NCBI GenBank assembly: GCA_030248215.1
Contig: JASANG010000157.1
Location: 163,455 to 227,454 of the forward strand
Length of the DNA stretch: 64,000 nucleotides
Direction of reading: 5' to 3'
Origin: Enoplolaimus lenunculus
Lineage: Eukaryota; Nematoda; Enoplea; Enoplida; Thoracostomopsidae
The position numbers were made by a program, and so were the translations under genes. Below are positions 44,509 through 59,500 of the stretch, piece by piece. Numbering within the stretch: the stretch's first letter is position 1; each line of letters opens with the position of its first letter. The notes beneath the pieces were generated by a model. That model made no database searches. It was not told the DNA's origin and saw only the letters and a program-made list of their open reading frames with translations.

Positions 44509-47500
44509 CTAAATAAAAGATAAAAACATTTCACATGTACAAGTTTTGCAGCGAGAGCTTGCAGCTGCAAGTTTATTTATGGGTTTGCCAACGAAACTTG
44601 CCGCTGCACAAATACAGCTACGATTTCTGGAAGCACAAACTTGCACGTGTGAATGGAGATTAACAAAAAGTGATTAATTCTGCAGCGTACGTATGGTCTA
44701 TGCAATATTAACAAGAAACAGTGGCGGTATTAACAAAATTGTGTAGCACCAATAAACTACAGTCGGGGATAGGTTTGTAACCTTCGAACCATTAAATGAT
44801 GAGCTGAAACATTAAGCACTTTTAGCATACAATTTATTCTAACTCTGTTCGAATGTTTAGACGTACAACCGCAGGAGTTTGCCAGTTTGAAATCCTATCG
44901 TTAATTGCTGATAAGTGCTATACGTAACCATTTAAGAATAGCCCTGGTGCTGTATTCTCTACAACCGTGTACAGTATTCAGCGAGATAACATTTTATACA
45001 GCGCTGAAATACTTGAATCAAAACGTATTATTTTCCAACACGCCATTTCATCGTATGCCAAAGATCCGCCACTCTAAGAAACATAGGACAACGGATGCAG
45101 CTAAACAAGTGCAGATCACCGTATGGTATTTTACTGTAGTGTTAACACTTTATTTGGTAACATTGGAGCAATTCTGTTTCCATACAGAAACAGTAGCTTG
45201 CACTGACTGAATCGTAGTTGAGCTGAGCAGTTCTGACATTGCATTTAAGCTGGTGGCTTACAGAGCAACTTGTTACGTGTATAGTTGCTCAGAATATGCG
45301 ACACCATGAGCCTAAGAACAGCTCAGTAGACCATTCATTCTAGTGTGGTGAGCAGAGATTATGATGCTAACGGTAAGTCAGGCGATGTTTTGACACCGTT
45401 TACAGACACTATGGAAGGTGAATATTCATTGGCAATGCCTTTTGCTGATTGGTCAATTTCGTTGGCAAACAGTTCATCTCGCTTGCGTTGACCGGATGAA
45501 ATCCTTCCAGGCTGTGAGCAGTCAAATCGCCCCTTACGATAAGGTCACCATCATCTATTAACAGAGCTTAATGGATAAATCGGGGAAATTTGACAAACAT
45601 TTCTATGACATGCAATCTTTATTGAACTGACCTGTATTCCGCTGTGTTGCTTCATCAATAAGATCTTGTTGGTCACGAAGCATCGGATGAAAAAATGTGT
45701 ACACCAAATCGTCCTAAATACAATCAATACCTAATTATCATTCGTTTCAAAAAAACAAAAACGTTTTGAACTCTATTGGCCAAGACACGGAATCTACTTT
45801 GACATGCACCGATGGACGATTAAGCAGCGAAGACTAAAATGCGATTGAACATATTATCCGCAGTAAGAACCGAAGTCTAGACGTAAGCTTAACCATACCC
45901 TAGTGTTAAGTCTCCTAACTTCCAAGTTTCTAAGACACATTGCATCCCTGTCTTTACAGGCTCTAATATTTAACACGGACCCGTAGTTCTACAGAAAAAC
46001 AGACCAAAGTCTTGACTTACTTCTGCAATATCAGATTGGCTCAAAAAGAGCGATTTGAGAAAAAGAGCAATTTCAAGACGCCGCCTTTCAGCAACTGGGC
46101 GGACGTTTGTTCGGCCAAGAGAAACACCGCGAGGTAGCGAATGCAATGATGATAGAGGATGTCTACATATAACAACATTTAATAAACAGATTATAAAAAC
46201 AACACAAAATAGACTTTACTTTATATACAACACTCTACTTTTAATATCAGTCATGTTGGAACCCATGGCAGCCAGCTAACCCAACAAGAGTAGGACTATA
46301 CTTGTTAAAAAATTTAAATTACCGCACGTTGACGTGCAGCGCCGGACAACAAGCATGGCGTCACGCAAACGTTTAGCTCTTAACACTTACAATATATTTG
46401 TTTAAAAAAACTAAAAACAACATCACCACGCGTTTTCTTACTTAATGCACATTTTCTGATAGAATTCCAAAAACTCTTTAAATGTTCTGTGGACAAACGT
46501 CGGCACAGTTTCTGTTACGCGCTCGACTCGCATTTTGTACAACTGAAACTGATACAAAAAATGAAAAACACAAACATAGTACTAATAATTGTAATACTTA
46601 GAAACATAAATAAAAAATAATAGCTAGGTTGTAGAGACATGACGTATTAATTTTCGTAGAGAACGCTATTATTACCATAACTTGTTACCCATTTTACTGA
46701 CTACGCCTCGATTTTGACTTTTATCACTTAGGGATTCTCACCTGTAACACTTTCGTATGCCGATTTAAAAAACAATAACAACAAACAACCACAACAACAA
46801 CAACAAACAACAACAAACAACAACAACAACAAAACAACAACACCACCAACAAAACAACCACAAACAACAAACAACAAACAACAACAACGGTAATGATATT
46901 CACTACCAGTACGTAATAACTGTATGTAATTTTTCACCATGCTTAAAACTCACATAATGCTTCTCAGGTGTGTATCGTTTCAATAAATCGACAACTTCTA
47001 CGAAATTAATTTTGCCCTCGTCTGTCATTCTAAAACAAAAATATGTTTTACTGAAAATTGCGGAGCAGGTCAAGTATGTCAAAATGCATCTCATTGTGAA
47101 ACTTCCCTAACTCCCATCTCGACAGTTCACAAATCATTCAAAGTAACTAACCAAAAATTGATAAAAAGCCGACAATGATCCCAGAGCAGAAACTACACGT
47201 CCAATTTAGTGTCCGTACACAAGTAAACATTCCGCCTACGATGCCATATCTACACACAGCGGCGGAATACGTGTTGAGAACTGAACTAGTTATACGTGCT
47301 GTGTTAAACCGTAGTACAAGTAATTCTTACCATATATTACCCCTCTGAAGGAACAAGAAAAATAACTTTTACATGCTTCACCATAGGTTTCTGGATTAGC
47401 CGTCCTAAAATTACAGCTAAAAAATAGTAACTGACCTGAATACAGTTGGCATAAACGATAATGACACCACCGCGCTTGGATCAGGTCCACTGCCTCCACC

Positions 47501-50500
47501 GCGACCTAGCGCAAATGCATGAACGGCAAAGTTGAGTTTAGTAAACTTTGAACTCAAACTTTCTTCAATCATTCTAAACAAACAAAACAAAGTAAGTTTT
47601 ATGATTTAAGTTAGATTTTACAAAGCATCTGGGGCTGAAGATTTATCAGTAAAATTCAATTACAAACAGCGAGCTTATCTGATACCATTCTGCGATGGAG
47701 TTACACAGCGTTTTGTGACACTTAGGATGGCGCTATACTTGGCGTGCGGCGCCATCCGTCGCCGTACGTCATCGTCCGTCACCATACGGTATCGTACGTA
47801 ATTTACGTACTATATAGCAAGGAAACGTACGGCGTTGGACGTCATCAATAGTATAGAACCACCCTAATAACCAAACTATTGCCCACAGCGAAGCGCGACA
47901 AACTTTCCAAATAGAGAAAACACACATTCTTAAATCAACACGCTTTAAAATGACCTACTTAAGTTAAACTTTACCAAAAGTAACACCCGTATAATTGCCG
48001 ATGTTTTTGAAAACCATTCAGACCATTATTTTCAGCTTATTACTTGCCTTGTAAACTTATCGGTGGCCGCCGAATCTGGCAAATCGAGAAACAAATTGCC
48101 ATAAATATAGTAGACAGCATTCATATCGAGTCCAGGTATTCCAGAACAAATCATCTACAAACCAAAGCACACAGGTTTGACCATCAGCCTTTTGTAAAAC
48201 ACAAAAGGAAGAGTATTCACAATTAAGAATCTTTCACAATATATTCCGACTGCCACAAACTGCCAATGAACGAAATTTTTCTGCGAAACACAGATCGACG
48301 TCCCGATGTTAAAATTGAACTCTCAAAATCCTTCCAGTTTCAGGAGCATGAGTTGCATCCGGGGTCTATTAAGTGACCACTACATTGCAGGGAGCAAAGC
48401 GGAACTGCACTACATTGCAGGAGGCAAAGCGGAACTGGATTATACCGGAATCGGAACAGCAAATTTATACAGGAATTGTAATCGGAATCGGAACTAGAAT
48501 ATTTGTGAGCGTACGATATTTGTATAGACAACTATAACATTGATTTAAGGTGTCTGTTGGCTGTAACAATTTTTAAAAACGTCGCTCGCATGAAGCAATT
48601 GGCGATGATTTCTGGATCTGTAAAGCTAAACAACAATCAATTAATGATAAGTTATCACATCGAAAGCAATTTAACAGATAAATAATACAACACTTTCATG
48701 GAGTGTGTCACAACAAGTAGGATTGAAATTAAAATTTCAGAATTCCGATATTGATTGATTGTGCAACCAGAATCGGTATCGGAACTCGTTTTGAATCGGA
48801 ATTCTAATCGGAATCGGAATTTCGGTTGGACCCCGCTACATTGATATCCATACACTGCTGCCCAGATTTTTTCGGGAGACATTGAACCGACACCTCGAGG
48901 TGTTTATACACAATTTTAGTCCGCTACTAACCAATTTAAATAAATTAACAAACAACGCATAATGTGAACGCAGGCAATTGAACGCCCGACAGCATAAGTC
49001 GACAAATTCTTGAAACGACGGAGTTGTTTCTTGCTGGCCTCCGTTGATCACGTACGCCATGTCTGACGTCAACACAAACGGAGCGCGATCTCTGGGATTA
49101 ATAAAATCACTAAACGTTCATAATCATTCAACGCTTGAAAAATAGAAAAGTATAAAAAGAAACGGAGCCGAAAAAGTGTACATAAGATACGCACATCAGT
49201 CTGCAAAACCCATGTAATACTTCATTCTCTATTCGCAAGTACAAGTACTAGCAGCAGCATTATCAAATGCGTGTGTAGCTCCTATCGCCTGTTAGCAAAG
49301 GGTTACCGAATCAACGAAGTGTAGCAGCGGCAACGTCAAAATCCAACAACATCGTAGTGGTGTTCGAAAATGCAAAAACGTGTTTAAACTTGAAGCTCGT
49401 CATTGACTGATTTGTAGAGCAAAAAACTTACCAGCAACAAACAATTAACACTACCCACGTTTTGACGTACGGCACAAACAAAGCAAAACAACATTTTATT
49501 GTTCCGCAAATTATTAACTTCACTAGTGTGGTTACGTCCGAGATAACGAACTTTCCAAATACGGATTGCACAGTATTTACCGTTTAAAACTGCCAAATTT
49601 CTGTGCGTCACCGAGATATTTTCCGAAATCAATATGAAACACGTGTCCATGCTGAGTGACCAAGATGTTATCATTATGTCTATCTCCAAGACCCAAGAAA
49701 TAAGTTCCAACACACCAACCGGCACACGAGCGTCGAAAATTTTCCATCGCCTGAAAATACAAAATATAAAACCTGCAAAGTATGCAAATAAGTAATCTTA
49801 AAAAACATATTATATGATAAGATATTGAAAATAAAATATTTCCCTTTCGACAACTGATCAATCTTATAATCGCCGCTGAACTTGGTCGTTTGCAACAAAC
49901 AAGAACGACTGTTATTTCGTTACATAAACGCTTACCTCTTCCGTTGACAATTATAAAATTTAATCAAAAAATTAAGCAAAAAATAAAAAAAAATCGAAAA
50001 ACGATAGGATTAATCATCTTAAAGTATAAGTTGTAAATTCATCTGGTGCAAGATTTTTGAAATAGCAACCTTTGTCAATTTTTTGAAAATCCATAAAAAG
50101 TATTGACGATCTTGCTATTTTCGTCTATTATAAAACATGATATGACGGCTGTTCATTTGTTCGAAAACATATTCGGGGTGCATAAATTTGGAATAACGTG
50201 CTTCAACCTAAAAATGATGGGGTTTAGAATCACGCTTTAGCCGGATTTTTTCCGTAACGCATCTGTAAACGCTGACAAAACAATTTCAAACCTGATCGCT
50301 AACACTAAACAGGTTTTTCACTATCGACAAAGCTAATTTTTTGGCTTTACATGAAAACCCTTCATTAAACATACAAAACTAACAATTTGATAATCTAGTT
50401 CATTTGGATTTTGTTGTTGAATCCAGCGACTTAAACCGTCATCCCGAAATGCCCCAGTCACAATTCGAGTTCCTTCAGGTCCAGATTGAATCTCGCGCAA

Positions 50501-53500
50501 TGTTTTGCATCGTGGAACAAGCTCAATCATACCTGTAACACAAACAAAATTCACACATTCAGAACCAGAAATGAAAGAAAAAGGGCTGCATCAGTGTTCT
50601 GGTACTAAAAATCCCGGGACCGATTTTCAGGGTGGTTCCACTCCAAATTGAAATTTTTACCTGCAATACATAAAAATGGGTTGCTTATCGCTCACTTTGA
50701 TACCGAGGTTCGGTTCAACTAGTGCTTACAATTTAAATATTTTTCAAACTAAAATTTAGATTTCAATGAATTTTTGACAGAATCGTGCTTAATAAAACCC
50801 TTTGAACAAAATTCGTGGACAACCCAAAGTATTGTCGACCTTTATTATTTCCAGTAGGCAAACAAGCGAATGTTAAAATGCGCAAATTGAGTCCTTCTGC
50901 GCACCAAATCTGTTCCATTAATGATATCATTTGAAGCACAAGACAATCTTGGCGTAAATCATCGCCCACCTGAAACAGTATCACCATAAATACGACTAAG
51001 CGCAAATTTTGTTTCTAAGACCCAGGAGACTTTTACTCAATTTGCAGATTCCGACCATAAAGTCTATATTCTGAAGAAGTATAACACTTTTAAACAACAA
51101 TACTTTACCGATATACTTTCAAACAAATAATCATGGTATCCAAGACCAAGTTTTCTCTCATTCGTGCAGTGGTTCTCACTACAAAAAAGGCGAAATTTTT
51201 AAACTCTTTGATTAAATCCTCCGAGAGGTCGAATGGCATTCCACGATGTAAAGCAAAATTTATTAACTTGCGGCACCGAACAACACAACACAACGACTAG
51301 GCCTATCAAGAAATGTAACATATGCCTTTACGCGATTGACAATACGCATCAAAACATTAGAAACAACTTATCTCAAACAAATAAACAAACAAAAAACAAA
51401 CAAAAACCATTACTACCTTGTAAAGCATCCCAAACTCTTTTTCTTCAGTTTTGCAAGCGAGTTTCAAAGGCATTGTATTGGACTTGAAATAGGAGCTCGT
51501 CTGAAATATTGTGACAATAAAATGGCATATCTACAATCAAACAACATATTCAACACTACTCTAAATGAACTCAATACTGTTTAGGAATTTTGTAACTAGT
51601 TCCGAGCATGTTCCACCCTTCAGATATCACATACGTTTGCAAGTCTTTTACTGGTTTGCATCTCTAGAACTATCTAGCCTCGTTACGATAATGGACAGAA
51701 TATTCAATCGCACCTGAAGCGGAATACCTTAAAATGCCAACATTTCGAAATTATTATTTCAAAACATGTAAAAATGATAAAACATATTAATTATCGATAT
51801 ACCGTAAATTTGCAAACTGCATGGTTCGGTTTAGATTCGGCAAATTTAAATAGCACTGGATTCGGATTCGGTCAAACCGTGGAATCGGTGCCGCCCTGCT
51901 GACTAGTTACATAATCTAATATCAATTCAGATGTATGTTAGTTAAACCCACACCAGTTCTGCAAAACTAAGTCTCCAGAAAACCAAACCAGCGCCATAAG
52001 CTTAGTCGTAGACTTAGACTAATAACAACAAAACTTTATCGATTGACGGGGAAAGAGGCTGGTTAGAGGCTTCACTAAACATAATCCGCAAATTTCAAAC
52101 AATTAAAAAAGACGTAAGCAACGTACATTTGAGTCAAATCCGCAACACGTGATCGCCGGATTAATAGGTAGACTGACTGGAAATCGTTGCATGTCCTTAG
52201 TTAGTGAATCAAGTTGTTCGCGAATAAACTTCTAAATCAAATTTTAAAAACTTTATCAAAATACCTACTTCGCCGTCCAGAATATTGTCAAAATAAGCAC
52301 AACAGCATATGCTCAAAATAGAGACATCAATCATCAAGTTGATGAAAATTTATAGACGAATAAAGGTGGCGCTATACTTGTTGCACTGCGTCGGACGGCG
52401 CCGCATGTAAATATTTTTGTCCACAAATTATTACGTTGTAGTATGCATTAATTCACGTGCGTTACCGTATGGTTCATGGCATTGAAATAATGAAAAAAGA
52501 TGGCGCCATCCAAGTGTAGTGATTTTGGAACAAGAAATATTCGGATATTTAAACTATTTCTCATGCACCGATGTCATACAGAGACTTTTCCCTACTCCAC
52601 CAACCTAAAGTTCGTTTCTAGGATGAACCTTTGCTCATCGAACCCCCTCCCCAAACTGGATATACACCCGTTCAACCCACCATCTAGTTTTGCCTCACGC
52701 TTGATCATTATACTTAAAATATTAACGCTGTGCGTATACACACAAATTCGCGCAGCGGATGAAAAGTTTCGACACCACGAACATTTTATCAATGGTTTAA
52801 GATTTACAACATTTATCATCAACTGTTGATAAGCTATTTTTCGACACTACAAGCGAGAGAATAGTGTGATCTTAAAAGTCTAAAAATTTCCCATGTTATA
52901 TTCGCTCCCGAAAACATTTACCATCAGATTTAATATTTATACTGTTCCAAAGTTTAATCTTTGTTACACGCCGCTATCTATCATCAACTGATAATAAGTG
53001 CTACAACAGGCACTTGAGAATACTGGCTCCTATTTGGAGACTGACCTCTCTTCGATTTCGTTGCAACAACCACGGATGATTAGATTTGATTTGCTCTGCG
53101 GTAAAATGTAACTTTGACATTAAATCCTTTTCGGCTTGGATCTGTTCAGCGAGCGATGGGCCAATCAGCCACACAAGTAACCGCTGCATCCAAGCACAAC
53201 GGTATCCGAAAAAGTCTTCGCGGACCCGACGCGATTCAAGTTCCCTGAAAATGAATACTGACATAAAACCCTAAGCACACCATGAAACTATTTCACAACG
53301 GTTGCAGCAAAACAAATTTAGGTTTTATTGGCTGGCGCTATACTTTTGAAAAGTTCTAGTGTCGTCCGGCGCTGTCCGTCACTGTTAGTCGCCATGTAGC
53401 GACGAACGCGAATTTGTCGCGTCTGAAATCGTACAGTGACGGACGATGACTGCACGCTAAGAAAGAATATAGCCAAGGCGGTCGCATAACCTTAACCGGA

Positions 53501-56500
53501 TTTGTTCAATCAATAAGTTTTGCCCTCGCTTGATATTTACAAAAACAACTTGCGTTCGCATGAATTTACGAATGCTTTCGCTCTCACAACACATAATATA
53601 TTAAGTTATGAGTGATGCTAATATCAGAATATTTTACGACCAACTTAAGCTATCAAGAGTAGTGTATTTAACAAAGCCATACATAGGTACGTAACCGGAT
53701 ATTCGGAGACACGTTACACAAGAAATTAGGAATGAAGTCCTCAATGTGTGTATATGAATAATCATCAAAAACCCAGATACCAGTACAACTTGTGACACAA
53801 ACGACGTGACGCGATTGCACATTCAAACAAATATTCGCACAAATACGAATCTTCCCATGTTTCAAATCGCAACGCCTGCAACAATAACAATAAACAATAG
53901 TTAAAACAATAACATTATTTGCATGTTGAAACTATAATATTACAAAATACAAAACTAATGAGACGACGACGTTAGAAAAAATATAAAAATACTGGTTGGT
54001 GATTAGACGAAGCAATAAAAACTGCTCAACAATTATTAAGCAAAGGACAACAACTAGTTGAGTTTGTGTCCTCCACAAATCCTTCTATTTTCTTCTGATC
54101 CAGGGAACTCGACGACATTTAGTCGTCAAACACGCTATATTACAACGAACAAACCTGCCGCGTTTAGAAAAGTTGTAACCAATTTGGGATGAATAGAGAG
54201 CCACGTGATTCGTGCGAGGACTGTCTCATAGCCATGACCACATCGGTCCCTGTGACCTGCATTGGCTTTTGATCTTCAGGAAAACTAGTTTTGGTACAAC
54301 ACCAGTAGTCACAGGGTGCAATCGATAAAGTCTGATTGGTTGCTTACCTCGATCAACTGCGGCAAATAACGTTCGATATTGGTAGAAACTGAGTTTTTGA
54401 GCCATTCAACTGCGCATCTGCGAACTTCTCTGTCCGGAAACCTTAAAATGTGCGAAAATACGTATCTTAAAACATAGAATAAATTTTTTCCTAATATTCT
54501 GGTAAAAGAAATGTGTTGTCTAATTATGCTTGCTAATTTAAAAGCGACATTCGCAACACAGAATTATACTAATATCACTTTGAAGTCGTATAATTCTCAC
54601 ACATGCCTGATACTGCAACCAAACAAAAGTATGTGCACACAGTAGCTCTAAACTCATTCTGTAATACTATAAGCTCAACATTTTGATCAAATGCTACCAA
54701 AACAAAAACAGATAAGTGTATTCAACAAGTTTGCCTTACAACCATTCACCGACAACTTCTTTAGTTGCGTTCAGTACAATCCTTACTTTGGCAATAGCAA
54801 TTCTAACGCTTCAACGTGCGACAGCGGACTCCAATCATTCAACAACCGATAAATATTAACCAACAGCGCCCAATCCCAACATTGTTGAACAGAAGACAAA
54901 ACGAGAGGAAGCGCTTTTGGAAACTTATGTAAATAGTATTTACGTTCCCAAATAAATTCTTTTTCGTCATCCATTAAACTGAAATATAACAACAATAACA
55001 GGATCACAAAATTTGCCTAGATATTTAAGTAGTTACGCCCCTGAAAAATGTTACGTCCAATTAATACACCCGACTGCACACTGAAAAATGCAGCAATTAA
55101 ATACAAAACCGTTCACAAAACGCAACAGACGCTAACGCTTCGGTAAACAACTTCTAATACCAGCTATGACCAAATAGTAATAAGCTATGAAAGAACAACA
55201 ATACTGCAGCATGTATAACAGCTAAAATCGCCTACACGCGTGTACGTTCGCTATTACAACATAATAGTTGTTAAACGTTCATCCACTTGTTCGTAAACGC
55301 TAGAGAAGCACATAAAAATACATCAGCTCGCAAACGCGATTCTTACTAATCGCGGCGCAGATACTGCTACCGCAACCGCGATTGAAAGTAATAAATTTTA
55401 CGATCGTTTATAAAAGCGGTTACAACCACTGGTCACAAGCAAAGAGGGTTCAACCACGATTGTAAAATCGCGACTGCAGACGCAACGGCAATTCGTCGTG
55501 AGTCTGAGCAAAGGGCGAAACGTACAGTAAAATTCAAAAATACGTTTTTTGACGAACCTGATAGATCTGTTAGTAAACAATACTTCCGTGCAAACGGCGA
55601 ATCGCTACGACTAATATTAGTTCTGTTATTGAAAATTTTGCAAAAGACACAGACGTAAGTTATTTTGAGCAAACGGCGAATGATCCGATTCGCCGTTTGC
55701 AAGATTCAATTATTCTAGCCAAGTCTGGTTCAAAAGACATATAAGCACTATACGCCTTTTGCTAAGATCCATAATTGTCCAGTGTAATACACATGCTTCA
55801 AAGGCGATTGTTACATTTCATGCGAAAATTTTTAACTTTTAGACGAAAATTATAGAATGAAATATCAGACACATGCGAAACTGCATAATAGTGTTTGTCT
55901 CCAAGACTGGTATATAAAACAAGTTATTCGATGATGTATTTCTTATTCATATAAATAAATTTGCTGATTTCCACGTTTCGTGTTTTAATTAATCGAAATT
56001 TTTACGGGAGCGGCTTGGGTTGATCACTGTGTAGAATGAATGTTTAGCAGGGAAAAATGTTACCTACCAGCATTCACCAGATATTGTGGTTCATGTTACA
56101 ATAATGACCGATCCAGTGCCCGGATCCTTAGGCTAAGACTTAAACCTCTGATAAACTTAAGATTTCGCTTAGGCTTAGGCCTAGAACTACCCTTAAACTT
56201 AATTATACGATAAATTAGTGAAACACTGTTGCAACTTATAACACTAGCTGCTTGGATTTATGCTTCAGATTAATTGTATGCCTTTAAGTTTTCATAAGTA
56301 GATAATGGTTTTTCATATCGATGACTTTGTTTGGGCTAAGGTGAAAGGTTCACCTTTCTGGCCGTGCATTGTATCAGATGATGCGACTGCACCAAGCAGC
56401 ACAAAGAAACGCAAATTCAAAAACAGTGTATTCGTATGGTTTTTCGGGGATAACACGTATGGCTATGGCTCGGAGCACGATATATTGCCGCTATGTAATC

Positions 56501-59500
56501 CGGGCGCAGTTGGATTTGCGTGCAACAAACACAGGGGTTTAGTTAAAACTTTGGCTCATATGAAAGACTATTGCCATGAGCACGGCTTCGATCAAGTATA
56601 CAATGACTATCTCACTACAATTCCTCAGAGGATCCATCACGTGAAGCGCACGATGTCACAAGCCCAGCGAATGCTTCCACAGAATCAACAACTAACGAAG
56701 CCACACAGCCTAGCACGCAAATAGCATCGAATATATTTTCCAAACCAATCACGATGTTTGGTAAACCTCCAGCAACAGCTATGGAAGGCAGTGTTAATCC
56801 AAAATTCGCGCCATCTAGCAGCGATTCAGATGCTTCTGCATTTGGTGATCCCACCTTTAACCCTCTAGATGTATCGTTCGATTCAAATGCTACCGAAGAC
56901 AGCGAAACAGCTGAAACTGTTACAGCTAATGTTCCGGATGATCAAACCGCTGCGCTTGCTTCTGTTCAACAAATTGTTTCAGAAGTGGTGGAATCATTTC
57001 GAATGGGTGAACAACAAGAAATAAAGAAAAAATCATGCAAGTGGCGCGAAAACAAAAATCTCAGAAGGCAAGGATTGCCGTATATTTCCAGATCGGGAAA
57101 GGAAAAAAGAGGCCGTGACGTTCAACCTGTACAATGCAGTCAATTCGTAAACACGACTGTATTAACGTAATTCCTGAAGGCCAACGACGTAAAATTTTTG
57201 ACGGTTTCATGAACATTAATACTGATCAAAGGCAATACATCTGCTCTCGTATAGAAACGGAGGACGCGAAATTCAGCCGAGTGGGTCCGCATTGGCGGAA
57301 GAAACATACACATCGTTACTTTTTAATGTCAGGCGATTTGGGAACTAGACAGCAAGTTTGTCGAAACTTTTTCATGGCTGAAACACTTGACGTAACTGAC
57401 AAATTTATCCGTTCAGCTTTGTTAAATAGACATACCGGGAGGTACATATCAAGCACCGGCCAGAAAAAGAAAAGCGGATCACGCATTAACCGACGAACAA
57501 CAGCTTATAATTCACGAGCACGTAAATAGTTTTCCCATTGTTGCAAGTTATTACTGTCGCAAGAATTCAAAAAACATATATGTTGAGCCCTGATGTTAGA
57601 AGCAAGAAAAATATGTACCGGCAATATTTGAATTTTTGCGAAACTCATCCATCGCAACCCAAAGCAGGTTCCGAAAGCAGCTACTTGAGAGTTATGAAAA
57701 AGACTCCGCGATTAAAAATCTTCAAACCGCGTAAAGATCAGTGTAACACTTGTGCAAAATACCGAAATTTGAATGTTTTACTCCAGGAAGAATTAACGTG
57801 TATAATCGCCACATTGAGAGAAAGGACCAGGTACGGCAAGCTATGAAAGAAGACGCTGTCAGAGCTGCAAACGATTCCACATTTCGAACAATGCAATGTG
57901 ATTTGCAAGCTGTTTTTTATTTACCAACGAACGACGTTCCAGCCACGATAAAGGGCCCGTTGTTATCGAACAAAAAGTTTTTGGAGAGTGGTCATACGCA
58001 AAATGATTGCGATACAATGCATTCCAACATAGAAAACGCATCTCGCGGACTTGAAATTAGCATACCATCTGAGTGGGCCAATATTGAACTAAATGGGGCC
58101 CGCCCTAAACAAAAACAGATTTATTGCGAGAACCCTTCAATAAACCGATTTTAAAGACGTGAAGCAATATGCTAACAGGATTTTTGCAAACAAACGACCG
58201 GCGATTCCGTGGAATCAAATCAAGATTTTGCGATTTGATGGTAACGAACCGACGCAATTTCAATATGCGAAAGATTTCAATTCTCAACCACAGGTGTTCG
58301 AACTATCAAACAAACGTCTTCATCAACCTGAAGGCGGTGCAATAAAAGCGGCGGCAGTTTATCATTTGATATGCGACCTGCATATAATGCCAAGCTTCCT
58401 ATCAGCGCTGCTAAAAAGCAGGATCTACTGTACTTGTGCAAACACGGAGCGATTAACCAAGATTTCTGGTTTTTCTACCAAAACTTATCCACTGCGGACG
58501 AAGATGCTGAACGATAACTTGACGAGCAAGTTGGTGGAGACTCTGAAACAGAATCCGAAGACAGCGAAACTAATTCCGAATCCGAAAGTGACAATGCTGA
58601 TTGTGGTGTTAACGAAACGGGTTATGGTGACGATGTTCATGCCGGACCTTTCGGGGCAATGACAATCAATGATTAGTTTATCCGAAAATTATGAGGTAGG
58701 CAGTACTGGAAGTGCTCATTAATACGTCTTTTACACAAGTATAGACTTGTATCAGTGTAAACAGTGTTTCTGAGCAAAAGGCTAATGGCCACCCTCGCGT
58801 CAATTTGACGTCATAGCATTTGAAATATTAACTTTACGACCATTTGTTCATTACGTAAGTACAAGTTACATATGCAAGACAGTTACTTAATAGAACAAAT
58901 AATTGCCTAGTTTTTGGTTACTGTTAAAGAGACTGTAATGTAGACTCCAAAAATTTCAAAACACCGTATCTCAAAAAAATATGTTTTGACTATTCGCCCT
59001 TTGCTTGGATGCGCGACGAATTATTCTTCCCATTAATTTTGTCAGGGACTGTAAATGTTAAGTTGAGCACAGCAGATTCAGCCCCTTTTTATCAAAAACT
59101 TCCTGTGTAACATACTCCTCCCGTTCTACGCGATCGCTGCATTCGATAATATCGCTTAGGTTCTCCTGCGTTGATACATCAAGCGAATCGAAATTTTGTA
59201 AATTACTAAAAGGAAACAATAAAGCAACAAAAACATAATTAAAACAAAATAAAGCAACACAAAACTAACAATTTATTTTAAGCTTTGAACGTGATATTTC
59301 GGTTACGTCGTAGCAGAAATAAAATCATTCTCCAACGCGCGGCATACTAACACACTGCACAACGTTAAGGGTGACACTATGATATTTGTTGGCGTCTAAC
59401 ATAGACCAATTTACAACTTCCGTCAAACAATTTATGAAACTTTTAAAACGATCCTGGATTTTGTACACATACCTTGTCACCCCAGGATCTGGATCGGTAA

